A stretch of DNA of 64,000 bases, taken from positions 24,374 to 88,373 of the forward strand of contig CANLRQ010000013.1 in the NCBI GenBank assembly GCA_947493575.1, read 5' to 3'. The position numbers and the translations under genes were made by a program. Below, piece after piece: positions 24,539-32,683 of this stretch. The notes beneath the pieces are model-generated. The model saw only the letters and a program-made list of their open reading frames with translations, was not told where the DNA came from and ran no database searches. The stretch is from an uncultured Marinomonas sp. GTDB lineage: Bacteria > Pseudomonadota > Gammaproteobacteria > Pseudomonadales > Marinomonadaceae. The first letter of the stretch is position 1. The number at the start of each line of letters is the position of its first letter.

Positions 24539-24800
24539 GGAAGGTGCGAATAAGTCCCCTTGCCTCAGCATGTGGATAAAAGCCTGCTATTCGAGGCGAG
24601 TATCGAATGGGAATAGCTGGCCTATTGTCGAGATGCTCAACAAAGAAGACAGGCTTTTAGACCATGCCCTGCGGGTCTTCCAGAGAAACCGTCACATTGC
24701 GTTACGACTCTTTGAAAGGTATTAACATTCCTGCAGAATCGTGCCTTATTTGACGGTTTCTCTGAAAGACTGAGGCTTAGTAGACTTATTCGCACCTTCC
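24539..24800. mobile_element. Family 1 MITE copy B, full-length form (IS5-type ends, TTAA target duplication)
   Basis: A 262-bp element with near-perfect terminal inverted repeats GGAAGGTGCGAATAAGTC / GACTTATTCGCACCTTCC and identical 4-bp flanks TTAA (24535-24538 and 24801-24804), a clean YTAR-type target duplication. It encodes no protein. An inner 82-bp module (24682-24763) is bounded by AGAGAAACCGTCA / TGACGGTTTCTCT. The right TTAA supplies the TAA stop codon of tctA. It is the longest copy seen here and shares parts with copies A, C and E. Confidence 0.85.
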
Positions 24801-26342
24801 TTAAGCTCCTGTTACTTTATTAGAATCAAAGCCCAATTTTTTCATTAACCATGCTTTCACTAACTGGTATTGCGGCACTTTACTTAGCAATACTAAAACA
24901 ATAACCAAAAGCAAAAGGATGGATACTGGGCGCTCTAAAAATGGCATTAAGCTGCCTTCCGAAACCATTAAGGCGCGACGTAAATTTTCGTCCGCCATTG
25001 GTCCAAGAATGACACCAATAACAAGAGGAGAAATTGGATACTGCATTTCGCCTAAAAAGTACGCTATCAGTCCAACCAATACCATCATGTAAAGATTGAA
25101 GATATTCAAACCTAATGCATATGACCCCAAAATACACATCAGGGTCACAACAGGTAAGAAAATAGGAGCAGGAATACTCAAGACCTTCACAACCTGCTTG
25201 GCTAAAAACATCCCATTTACCCACATAGCAATGGAACACAATACAAGAATGGCTGTGACTTCAATAAGAAAATCAGGGTCTTCCACGACTATCATTGGAC
25301 CGGGAGTTATGCCATGTAGCATCAATGCGCCAAGTAGCATTGCCGCAGGCGGGCTTCCCGGAATACCTAAGGTCAGTAGTGGAATTAATGCTCCACCAAT
25401 ACAGGCATTATTGGCCGTTTCAGAGGCAATAATACCTTCTGGTTCACCCGTACCAAATGTCTCAGGGTGTGAAGAAGTATTCTTGGCCGCGCCATAAGAA
25501 ACCCAACCTGCAATGTCTTCACCAATTCCCGGAACCGCACCAATCCCAATGCCGATCATTGAAGAGCGTGAGATGTTTTTACGGTTTCTAAACAGGGTTG
25601 ACCACTCAGGTAAAATACGACCGAAGTCTTGCATTGCACCTAAGCTTTCTTTATTACGTAATGCTCGAATTACTTGCGGAATGCCAAATGCACCAATTAA
25701 AACAGGGACAACTTCCAATCCTTGATCTAGGTTTGGCATATCAAAAGTAAAGCGAGGGAAGAACTGCAAGGGATCACGTCCTATAGTAGACACAGCTAAC
25801 CCCAATAAACCCGCAATCCAGCCTTTAATAACCAAATCAGGGCTGGTTAAAGTACCGCTTATTAAAATACCGAACAAGGCTAATAGGAAAAATTCAAATG
25901 ACGTAAACTGCAAGGCCATTTTGGCAACCCAAGGTGCGGCAATGACCAGTACTAAAATCCCCATTAATGTGCCGATTAAAGAGGCTGTTGTTGTCAGACC
26001 TAATGCTCGCCCCCCCTGCCCTTTAAGCGCTAATGGATAACCATCAAGTGACGTTGCCGCCGCTGCTGCGGTTCCCGGAATGTTAATTAAAATAGCAGGA
26101 TATGAACCACCATAAATGGCCCCCACATATAAACCTAACAACGCAATTAACGCCGTATTGACATCCATTCCGTAGGTTAGCGTTGTTAATAAAGCCACAC
26201 CCAATGTGGCAGTTAACCCTGGCAAAGCACCAAAAATAATGCCCGCAAAAGATGCTCCAATAAGCAATATAATATTTGATGGAGACGAGAGCAATGACAA
26301 CAAAGTACCGCCAAATACACTAAAGGATGACATAATATCCAC
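24801..26342 (-). CDS. tctA: Tripartite tricarboxylate transporter large permease TctA
   Basis: A 513-residue permease with about 11-12 membrane helices. The duplicated TctA motifs are visible (GALPGLTATLGVALL near 39, and GIGIGAVPGIGEDIAGWVSYGAAK near 261), as are YPAILINIPGTAAAAATSLDGYPLA and GALIPLLTLGIPGSPPAAMLLGAL. It imports organic acids with TctB and TctC. The GTG at 26342 is preferred to an ATG three codons later because AGAGG lies nine bases before it. The stop codon is the target site of MITE copy B. Confidence 0.94.
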   Translation of the reverse strand: MDIMSSFSVFGGTLLSLLSSPSNIILLIGASFAGIIFGALPGLTATLGVALLTTLTYGMDVNTALIALLGLYVGAIYGGSYPAILINIPGTAAAAATSLDGYPLALKGQGGRALGLTTTASLIGTLMGILVLVIAAPWVAKMALQFTSFEFFLLALFGILISGTLTSPDLVIKGWIAGLLGLAVSTIGRDPLQFFPRFTFDMPNLDQGLEVVPVLIGAFGIPQVIRALRNKESLGAMQDFGRILPEWSTLFRNRKNISRSSMIGIGIGAVPGIGEDIAGWVSYGAAKNTSSHPETFGTGEPEGIIASETANNACIGGALIPLLTLGIPGSPPAAMLLGALMLHGITPGPMIVVEDPDFLIEVTAILVLCSIAMWVNGMFLAKQVVKVLSIPAPIFLPVVTLMCILGSYALGLNIFNLYMMVLVGLIAYFLGEMQYPISPLVIGVILGPMADENLRRALMVSEGSLMPFLERPVSILLLLVIVLVLLSKVPQYQLVKAWLMKKLGFDSNKVTGA

Positions 26343-26344
26343 GA

Positions 26345-27091
26345 TTATTTACCTCTCCACATATCACGAACGGCGTATTTTGCATCAACCATTTTTTCAA
26401 TAACCAAACCTTCTGTAGGTAAAGGAACCAGCATCCCCAAACGAAATACAGGACAAGCAATAACTGTCACAATGAGCGCTGCTTTCCAACTTGAGCGCCA
26501 CGCTTTATCTGTTTGAGTTTGCTTAGCCCAACCTTTAGTCAGTAATAAAATGACACCGATAACACCGACCACAAGCCAATCTAAAAGAAAGCGCCCCTCT
26601 TCACTGGGTGTAAAAAACTGCGAAATAATGATTAAAACAATCGAAAGTGTTGACCACAGCCATAAAGTTTTTTTCTGAATAGAAATGTCATCTGAATAGA
26701 AAGAAAAAATGAATAAGAATAAAAATAGGAAAGCAGACAAAGCAAAATCAACAATAGGAACCCAGCCGTACACCTGCCCGGCAATTAAAGAGACCAATAA
26801 AAAAAACCGCCCCCAACTTTCTGCACTTTCTTTGGACGAGGCTGTTCCAGCATGAGATTTAACAAAAACCATTGCTTTTAAAAAGAGAGCGACACCACAC
26901 ACGAGTAGAATGCTTGCAATCAAAATAGGAAACAATGCAGGGGAAACATACCAAGCATTGGTAACACCCGCATAACTGTCCGTAAGAGGAAAGTTGAAAC
27001 TTTCAATAATCATTAGAGATGACAGTACAATCAAGACTATCGAGGTTTTTAGATCTGCACGGCGCAATGCCATGAGTTGTTCAGGTAGCAT
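26345..27091 (-). CDS. tctB: Tripartite tricarboxylate transporter small permease TctB
   Basis: A 248-residue, four-helix TctB-family protein (helices near LIVLSSLMIIESFNF, FPILIASILLVCGVALFL, FFLLVSLIAGQVYGWV and LWSTLSIVLIIIS). A longer frame opens at a TTG at 27133. The ATG at 27091 after GGGGGA is taken as the start. It ends two bases before the tctA start and lies 87 bp after tctC. Confidence 0.88.
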   Translation of the reverse strand: MLPEQLMALRRADLKTSIVLIVLSSLMIIESFNFPLTDSYAGVTNAWYVSPALFPILIASILLVCGVALFLKAMVFVKSHAGTASSKESAESWGRFFLLVSLIAGQVYGWVPIVDFALSAFLFLFLFIFSFYSDDISIQKKTLWLWSTLSIVLIIISQFFTPSEEGRFLLDWLVVGVIGVILLLTKGWAKQTQTDKAWRSSWKAALIVTVIACPVFRLGMLVPLPTEGLVIEKMVDAKYAVRDMWRGK

Positions 27092-27178
27092 AGATCCCCC
27101 AGTGTGAATTTTGCTTTCAATAAAGACAAGCAAAGTAGGGAAAGATAAAGCTCCTTTCCCTACAGTTCGCTTTTAGAA

Positions 27179-28198
27179 TTACAGTTCAGATGGTTTTGGA
27201 ATACCTAAAGCTGTTGGATCAACTTTAACAGAACCTAAATCTTTTAGTGTCCAAGAGAACAAAGACTCTAGGAAAGCAAACTCATTACTTGCTTCTTGTC
27301 CAGACAAACCAGAAAGCACATAGTAATTGTCTTTTGCCCAAGATTGTAACTTAGGACCAGCAATTGCTTTATTAAAGGCATTCGTAAGCTTTTCTTTGAC
27401 AGAGTCAGAAGCATCTTGTCTCACTGCAAAACCAATTGCTTGCATGATTGGTAAATGCTTTGTCAAAGCAGGATATGTATCAAATGCTGATGGAATAACG
27501 CCCACGCCTTCTAGCTTTTGTGACTTCTCAACCAGCATTGCCAAAGGCTTCAATTGACCACCCTTGATTAACTGTTGTTGCTCAGCTAATGACGTAATAA
27601 CCAAATCCACTTCACCCGTTAATACCGCTGTTTGAGCCGGTGCTGAGCCAGGGTAAGGAATATAGTTAAACTCTGCATTGGTACCATTAGCAACCGCAAG
27701 AAGATTCAAATGATGAATAGAACCGGCACCACCCGCACTGGCTTTTACGGATTTAGGATTCGCTTTCACATCCTTGATCAAGTCTTCAAGTGAATTGTAC
27801 TTCGAGTCAGCCGCAACCGAAATAAGATCAGGTGAACCACCAACGATGAATGGATACCACACATTCATACGTTGATTCCAACCACCTTGAACAGCAGAGG
27901 CAACAACGGATTCAGACAAACCGACAAGAGTGTATCCATCTGCTTTGATTTTATGAACATAACTCATACCTAAAGATCCAGCCACACCACCCGGACGGTT
28001 AGTTACGTTAATGTTCACATCTAAAAAAGGTGCCATTTCAGATGAAATCATTCTATTAATAACATCTGTACCACCACCGGCGGACCAAACAACAACGTTC
28101 GTAATATCCCTCTCAGGATAACGATCTTTTGCCATAACACTTGTTGTTAAACTTGCAGCTAAAACACCAGATACTAAGGCTGTAACAATTTTTCTCAT
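27179..28198 (-). CDS. tctC: Tripartite tricarboxylate transporter binding protein TctC
   Basis: A 339-residue periplasmic binding protein of the Bug/TctC family. It has a signal peptide (residues 1-23, cut near VMA-KD), then YPERDITNVVVWSAGGGTDVINRM, VTNRPGGVAGSLGMSYV and PYPGSAPAQTAVLTGEVDLVITSL, the standard ligand-pocket positions. Bug proteins bind carboxylates by water-mediated contacts to the acid group. It is the first gene of tctCBA and diverges from the lactonase gene, so the ligand is probably the acid degraded by that operon. Confidence 0.94.
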   Translation of the reverse strand: MRKIVTALVSGVLAASLTTSVMAKDRYPERDITNVVVWSAGGGTDVINRMISSEMAPFLDVNINVTNRPGGVAGSLGMSYVHKIKADGYTLVGLSESVVASAVQGGWNQRMNVWYPFIVGGSPDLISVAADSKYNSLEDLIKDVKANPKSVKASAGGAGSIHHLNLLAVANGTNAEFNYIPYPGSAPAQTAVLTGEVDLVITSLAEQQQLIKGGQLKPLAMLVEKSQKLEGVGVIPSAFDTYPALTKHLPIMQAIGFAVRQDASDSVKEKLTNAFNKAIAGPKLQSWAKDNYYVLSGLSGQEASNEFAFLESLFSWTLKDLGSVKVDPTALGIPKPSEL

Positions 28199-28227
28199 CT
28201 GTATTCTCCACTTTTTTTGTTTTTATT

Positions 28228-28272
28228 CTCACTAAGTGAGACGACCTTTTTTGTTAATTCTCACCGAGTGAG
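28228..28272. promoter_or_regulatory. Paired palindromes upstream of tctC
   Basis: CTCACTAAGTGAG (28228-28240) and CTCACCGAGTGAG (28260-28272) are two 13-base palindromes with 32-bp centre-to-centre spacing, about three helical turns. The similarity extends on both sides (TT before, GA-GACC or GG-TAACC after), so they are repeats of a 21-bp unit. Likely operators for a dimeric regulator of the divergent tct/lactonase genes; the cognate protein is not established. Confidence 0.65.
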
Positions 28273-28299
28273 GTAACCCATTCTATTGAACAGAGTCTA

Positions 28300-28313
28300 T
28301 AATGTATACATTA
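28300..28313. promoter_or_regulatory. Perfect palindrome, candidate GntR operator
   Basis: TAATGTATACATTA is a perfect 14-bp palindrome in the tctC-lactonase divergent region. Its GT-AT-AC core fits the GT-Nx-AC pattern of GntR/FadR-type operators, and a FadR-type regulator gene is in the cluster (31563-32243). Confidence 0.55.
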
Positions 28314-28393
28314 ATAAATTTATTTTGCAATAAGTTTTAAAAGTCGTTATTGTAATTGACAATAAATATTACAAAAATAAAAGAGGCTGTTAC

Positions 28394-29389
28394 ATGTTCA
28401 AACTAGACCAAATTCGCTTCCTTGGCGACAATTTACGTCGCCCTGAGTGTGTATTAACAACATCCAATGGTCGCGTTTACTGCTCTAACTGGGATGGTGG
28501 CGTGTCTATTATTGAAAAAAATGGAGAGCAATTTTCCATTCTAGCGAAAACCAAAAACTTCGATTTAAAACCCAACGGAATCTGTTTATTAGAAAATGGT
28601 GATTTTTTAATTGCCCACCTAGGCGACGAAGACGGTGGTGTCTACCGCTTAACTCCAGATGGTCTATTAACACCTTTCCTCATTGAAATTAATGGTGAAC
28701 CTCTTCCACCAACCAACTACGTTCACCTTGATTTTCAAGGTCGGATCTGGATAACCGTTAGTACACGCACCAAGCCAAGAGCCGAAGCCTATCGGTCAAA
28801 CATACAGGATGGTTTTATAATTTTATGGGAGAACGGTGAAGCAAAAGTTGTTGCGGACAATTTGGGCTATACCAACGAATGCATTGTCGAACCTAAGGGC
28901 CAATATCTATACGTCAATGAAACATTCTCTCGCCGTTTAAGCCGTTTCACCGTATTAGAAAACGGTGATTTAACAGACAAAAAGACCATTACAACTTTTG
29001 GAAAAGGCATTTACCCAGATGGGCTGGTCTTTGCTCAAGATAACTCATTTTGGATCACTAGCATTGTCAGCAACCAAGTCGTTCGAGTATCCGCTGACGG
29101 GCAACAACAAGCAAGCATGCTTATTGATGTTGATGAAGATCATCTTACTTGGGTTGAAGAAGCCTATTTAACCCATTCAATGGGAAGACCTCATTTAGAC
29201 AATGTAAGAAGTCAAGTGTTGCAAAATATTTCCAGTCTCGCCTTTGGTGGAGACGATCACAAAACCTTATATCTAGGCTGCTTATTAGGTCATCAAGTAG
29301 CAACTCTATCGCAAGATAGTGCGGGACTTGCCCCTAGTCACTGGCATTTCACAGGGCCTTCAGCGCCCAAATTATCAATCGGAGAATAA
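28394..29389 (+). CDS. SMP-30/gluconolactonase-family lactonase
   Basis: A 331-residue six-bladed beta-propeller of the SMP-30/gluconolactonase family. Repeated blade motifs are visible (RPECVLTTSNGRVYCSNWDG, LKPNGICLLENGDFLIAHLG, GYTNECIVEPKGQYLYVNET, YPDGLVFAQDNSFWITSI). The Glu, Asn and Asp metal ligands appear in the expected places (PEC, TNE, PDG). It has no signal peptide and is the first gene of a four-gene operon, so it probably opens a sugar-acid lactone in the cytoplasm. The exact substrate is unknown. Confidence 0.85.
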   Translation: MFKLDQIRFLGDNLRRPECVLTTSNGRVYCSNWDGGVSIIEKNGEQFSILAKTKNFDLKPNGICLLENGDFLIAHLGDEDGGVYRLTPDGLLTPFLIEINGEPLPPTNYVHLDFQGRIWITVSTRTKPRAEAYRSNIQDGFIILWENGEAKVVADNLGYTNECIVEPKGQYLYVNETFSRRLSRFTVLENGDLTDKKTITTFGKGIYPDGLVFAQDNSFWITSIVSNQVVRVSADGQQQASMLIDVDEDHLTWVEEAYLTHSMGRPHLDNVRSQVLQNISSLAFGGDDHKTLYLGCLLGHQVATLSQDSAGLAPSHWHFTGPSAPKLSIGE

Positions 29390-29392
29390 AAA

Positions 29393-30490
29393 ATGAGCTC
29401 GACGTTAAAAACATTTGAGATTGCGGTATTTGCAGGCGATGGCATTGGACCAGAGATCACCCCACCATGCTTAGATTTACTGAATGCAGCCTGTGAAAAA
29501 GCAGGAGGTATCAAGCTAAACTTCACCGATGTTCCAGCAGGTGCGGCTCTTTATAGAGATACTGGTGAATCATTCCCAGCCGCTTCAAAGAAAGTGGCAA
29601 AAGAAGCTGACGCAATTTTACTATCTTGCATGGGATTACCTGCTGTTCGTTATCCCGATGGAACAGAAGTATCTCCACAAATCGACCTTCGTATGGAACT
29701 GGGGCTTTATGCTGGAGTACGTCCAGTACGTTTAGTACCGGGGTTGGATCTACCTCTTGCAAGTGAAAAAGCAAAAGATATTGATTTAGTACTGATTCGT
29801 GAATCTACAGAAGGCTTATTTGCGTCTCATGGTAAAGGGACTGTAGAAGACGACGCCATCGCAAAAGACACTATGGTAATAACACGTACTGTATCTGAGC
29901 GCTTATTTGATTTTGCGTTTAAACTGGCTTCCCATAGAAAACAAAATGGTAGCGAAGGCAAAGTAACCTGTGTCGACAAAGCAAACGTTTTTCAATCTTT
30001 CGCGTTTTTCCGTAAAGTATTCGATGAACAAGCGGCATTAAATCCTAGCATCACAGCGGACCACAGCTACGTTGATGCCATGGCATTAAATTTAGTTCGC
30101 CACCCTTGGCACTTCGACGTTCTCGTAACCGAAAACATGTTTGGTGATATCCTTTCCGATTTAGGCGCTGCACTAATGGGTGGAATGGGAATGGCTCCGT
30201 CGGCAGACATAGGTGACGAACATGCCGTTTTTCAACCATGCCACGGTAGTGCCCCAGACATTGTGGGTGAAGGCAAAGCCAACCCAACGGCCATGTTTTT
30301 ATCCGCTGCCATGATGTTAGACTGGTTAGATCAAACTCACAATTTACCTGAATGCTCTACAGCCGCAAATTTAATTCGTGAAGCCGTTGATAATGCCTTT
30401 GTTGCAGGCGAGTTAATTCCATATGAACTAGGTGGATCGGCAGGCACTGAAGCCATCACTAGCGCGGTTATGGCGCAACTTCAAAAATAA
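29393..30490 (+). CDS. Isocitrate/isopropylmalate/tartrate dehydrogenase-family enzyme
   Basis: A 365-residue NAD(P)- and metal-dependent beta-decarboxylating dehydrogenase fold. It begins AVFAGDGIGPEITPPCLDLL, has LVLIRESTEGLFASHGKG (substrate Arg and loop), the Lys in CVDKANVF, the metal Asp in VTENMFGDILSDLGAALMGGMGMAPSA, and HGSAPDIVGEGKANPTA. The setting in a catabolic operon with a tct transporter argues against leucine synthesis; a hydroxy-acid such as a malate or tartrate derivative is more likely. It starts three bases after the lactonase stop with GGAG upstream. Confidence 0.85.
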   Translation: MSSTLKTFEIAVFAGDGIGPEITPPCLDLLNAACEKAGGIKLNFTDVPAGAALYRDTGESFPAASKKVAKEADAILLSCMGLPAVRYPDGTEVSPQIDLRMELGLYAGVRPVRLVPGLDLPLASEKAKDIDLVLIRESTEGLFASHGKGTVEDDAIAKDTMVITRTVSERLFDFAFKLASHRKQNGSEGKVTCVDKANVFQSFAFFRKVFDEQAALNPSITADHSYVDAMALNLVRHPWHFDVLVTENMFGDILSDLGAALMGGMGMAPSADIGDEHAVFQPCHGSAPDIVGEGKANPTAMFLSAAMMLDWLDQTHNLPECSTAANLIREAVDNAFVAGELIPYELGGSAGTEAITSAVMAQLQK

Positions 30491-30507
30491 CTTCCGGAGT
30501 AGTAAAG

Positions 30508-31536
30508 GTGCAAAAAAACCTTCGAGTTGCGACAGTGGGAACCGGCTATTTTAGCCAATTCCATTACAATGCTTGGGAACGTATACCAGAAGTAGAATTG
30601 GTGGCGCTATGTAATCGTAGCGCCACCGCTGCTGCGTCGGTCGCCCAAGAATACTCAATCCCTTCTACTTACACAGACTTTAGTCTCATGCTAGATGAAG
30701 CAAAGCCTGATTTAGTCGATATTATTACACCGCCAGAAACTCACCTAGAGTATGTTACAGCAGCAATAGAAAGAGGCATTCCCTGCATTTGTCAAAAGCC
30801 TTTTACAACCTCTTTAGAAGAAGCTGAAAAGCTGACCCAACTTATTAAAGAGAAAAACGCCACTGTCATCATTCACGAAAACTTTCGCTTCCAACCTTGG
30901 TATCAAGAGATTAAAAAAATCCTCTTAAGCGAACAGTTGGGAGAGTTATACAACCTTACTTTTCGTCTTCGCCCCGGTGATGGACAAGGTCAAGAGGCGT
31001 ATTTAGCAAGACAACCTTATTTTCGCAATATGGAACGTTTTCTAATTCATGAAACAGGCATTCATTGGGTTGATGTTTTCCGTTATCTATTAGGTGAAGT
31101 GGATTCTGTTTATGCCGATTTACAACAATTAAATCCTGTTATAAAAGGTGAAGATGCAGGAATTGTATTGTTTCAGTTCAATAATACTCGGGCTATTTTT
31201 GACGGTAACCGTTTAGCCGATCATGCGGCTGAAAATATGCGTCTTACTATGGGAGAGATGCAGATAGAAGGCAGCAAAGGATGCCTAAAGCTGGAAGGGA
31301 ATGGTATTATATCTTCTCGTAAAACTGGCGAGGCTAAATGGACTCAGCATGAATATACTTTTGCGACCTTAAACTTTGGTGGTGATTGTGTGTATAATTT
31401 ACAAAAGCATGTCGTTGAACATATTTTACATCGAGCAGAACTCCATAATTGCGCCCAAGACTATGTTGCCAATATAAAAATAGAAGAATTAATTTATAAA
31501 TCATCTTCCTTGGCACAACGCCTAAAGACGCGATAA
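30508..31536 (+). CDS. Gfo/Idh/MocA-family oxidoreductase
   Basis: A 342-residue NAD(P)-dependent oxidoreductase. The Rossmann motif TVGTGYFSQFHYNAW (9-23) is followed by ITPPETHLEYVTAAIERGIPCICQKPFTTSLEEAEKL, which contains the family EKP-type motif as QKP with the catalytic-type Lys, and by HETGIHWVDVFRYLLG with the usual His and Asp. The start is GTG with GGAG nine bases upstream. Third gene of the lactonase operon. The substrate is probably a sugar acid or cyclitol, not determined from sequence. Confidence 0.85.
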   Translation: MQKNLRVATVGTGYFSQFHYNAWERIPEVELVALCNRSATAAASVAQEYSIPSTYTDFSLMLDEAKPDLVDIITPPETHLEYVTAAIERGIPCICQKPFTTSLEEAEKLTQLIKEKNATVIIHENFRFQPWYQEIKKILLSEQLGELYNLTFRLRPGDGQGQEAYLARQPYFRNMERFLIHETGIHWVDVFRYLLGEVDSVYADLQQLNPVIKGEDAGIVLFQFNNTRAIFDGNRLADHAAENMRLTMGEMQIEGSKGCLKLEGNGIISSRKTGEAKWTQHEYTFATLNFGGDCVYNLQKHVVEHILHRAELHNCAQDYVANIKIEELIYKSSSLAQRLKTR

Positions 31537-31562
31537 CCACGATTAAGGATAAAACACATTCC

Positions 31563-32243
31563 ATGGCACTAAAAGCGGTGAAAACAAAAGTATCTTTAGC
31601 AGACAAAGCTTATCGAGAGCTGAAACGTAAAATTCTTGATAACGAACTGCATTCTAGTCAGCAAATGACCGAAGCAGAAGTGTCGGTTTTACTTAACATG
31701 AGTAGAACACCCACTAGAGAAGCTATGTTACAGCTAGCGAATGAAGGCTTAATAGAACTTAAGCCTCGCCATGGAATGCGTGTCAAACCGATTTCTATCG
31801 ATGACATGCAAGAGATTTATGAAATTTTAACAGGATTAGAATCAACGGCTGCTGCCTTGTGTGCAACTAAAGGGCTGACAGAAGAACAACTGTCTCTTAT
31901 GCATGATGCGGTTGATACAATGAATAAAACTCTAGACCAAGACAATTTAACAGAGTGGGCAAAAGCGGATGAGCAGTTTCACCGTTACCTTGTCGAATTC
32001 GCCGATAACAATAGGCTCACGTCTTTGGTCAGTAACTTCATTGAGCAATCACATAGATTCCGCATGCTTACTTTGAAAATGCGCCCAAAACCAACAAATT
32101 CAAACAAAGACCATCTTGATGTGATTAGTGCGATTGAACTAAGAGACTCAGAAAAAGCCCGCTTAATTCACCATCAACACAGAGAAAAAAGCGGTCGCAT
32201 GTTAATTGCACTAATCAAAGAAGTGGGCTTAAATCATATTTAA
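31563..32243 (+). CDS. GntR-family regulator, FadR/FCD type
   Basis: A 226-residue regulator with an N-terminal winged helix (LADKAYRELKRKIL, MSRTPTREAMLQLANEGLIELKPRHGMRV) and a C-terminal FCD ligand domain (EIYEILTGLESTAAALC, DEQFHRYLVEFADNNRL, HLDVISAIELRDSEKARLIHHQHREKS) with the metal-binding Asp and His positions. Last gene of the lactonase operon; probable local regulator of this operon and tctCBA, with candidate operators at 28228-28313. Confidence 0.88.
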   Translation: MALKAVKTKVSLADKAYRELKRKILDNELHSSQQMTEAEVSVLLNMSRTPTREAMLQLANEGLIELKPRHGMRVKPISIDDMQEIYEILTGLESTAAALCATKGLTEEQLSLMHDAVDTMNKTLDQDNLTEWAKADEQFHRYLVEFADNNRLTSLVSNFIEQSHRFRMLTLKMRPKPTNSNKDHLDVISAIELRDSEKARLIHHQHREKSGRMLIALIKEVGLNHI

Positions 32244-32285
32244 CGGATTCAGTAATACGCTCTTGCAAGTCAAAAAAGCTCTAAA

Positions 32286-32319
32286 AAAAGCCAGATAAAA
32301 TCGTTTTTATCTGGCTTTT
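32286..32319. terminator. Bidirectional terminator between gntR-type gene and yjfB-like gene
   Basis: AAAAGCCAGATAAAA (32286-32300) pairs perfectly with TTTTATCTGGCTTTT (32305-32319) around a four-base loop. A-run and T-run flank the stem, so it can end transcription of both converging genes. Confidence 0.9.
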
Positions 32320-32350
32320 CAGTCTAACCACTCACAGTAACAACAATGCT

Positions 32351-32539
32351 TTAAACACGAATGTTTATAGAATTGCCTAAGTTACCTTGAGGTGCCGTTG
32401 ATTTTGCAGGGGCAGTTGCACCCGCACTGTCTAGCAGCTTTAACGCAGCTTGACCTTCTTGCTTTTGAGCTGACTGCGCTAGTTTTGCACTTAACACTTC
32501 AGTCCCATATGACGAGGATGCACCACTAATAGCGGACAT
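32351..32539 (-). CDS. YjfB-like putative motility protein
   Basis: A 62-residue protein resembling the YjfB family. It has SAKLAQSAQKQEGQAALKLLDSA and the closing GNLGNSINIRV, which matches the NLGNxxxxR end of the family. The ATG at 32539 follows AAGGAGAAGG and is preferred to a frame eight codons longer. YjfB proteins are small and linked to flagellar genes in other bacteria; no flagellar gene is nearby and the function is unknown. Confidence 0.7.
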   Translation of the reverse strand: MSAISGASSSYGTEVLSAKLAQSAQKQEGQAALKLLDSAGATAPAKSTAPQGNLGNSINIRV

Positions 32540-32615
32540 AATCCTTCTCCTTTTTATCAACAATGAAACATTGCATCAAGTTATCGGCTTACGATTAGGT
32601 TTCATTAGTTTTTTT

Positions 32616-32683
32616 TGAGACCTTTGCCTCGTCTTATAATCGCTCATGATTTCTAATCGCTCATGACTTAGTGCAAAGGTCTC
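32616..32683. repeat. Family 2 MITE-like repeat, copy 1
   Basis: A 68-bp element with ends TGAGACCTTTGC and GTGCAAAGGTCTC and an internal direct repeat ATCGCTCATGA. It abuts the TAA stop codon of glnE. It lacks the middle part found in copies 2 and 3. Confidence 0.7.

Noticed and set aside
29393..30490. Assignment as leucine-biosynthetic LeuB
   Set aside because: leuCD and leuA are absent and the setting is a catabolic operon with a transporter and lactonase, so only the family is stated.
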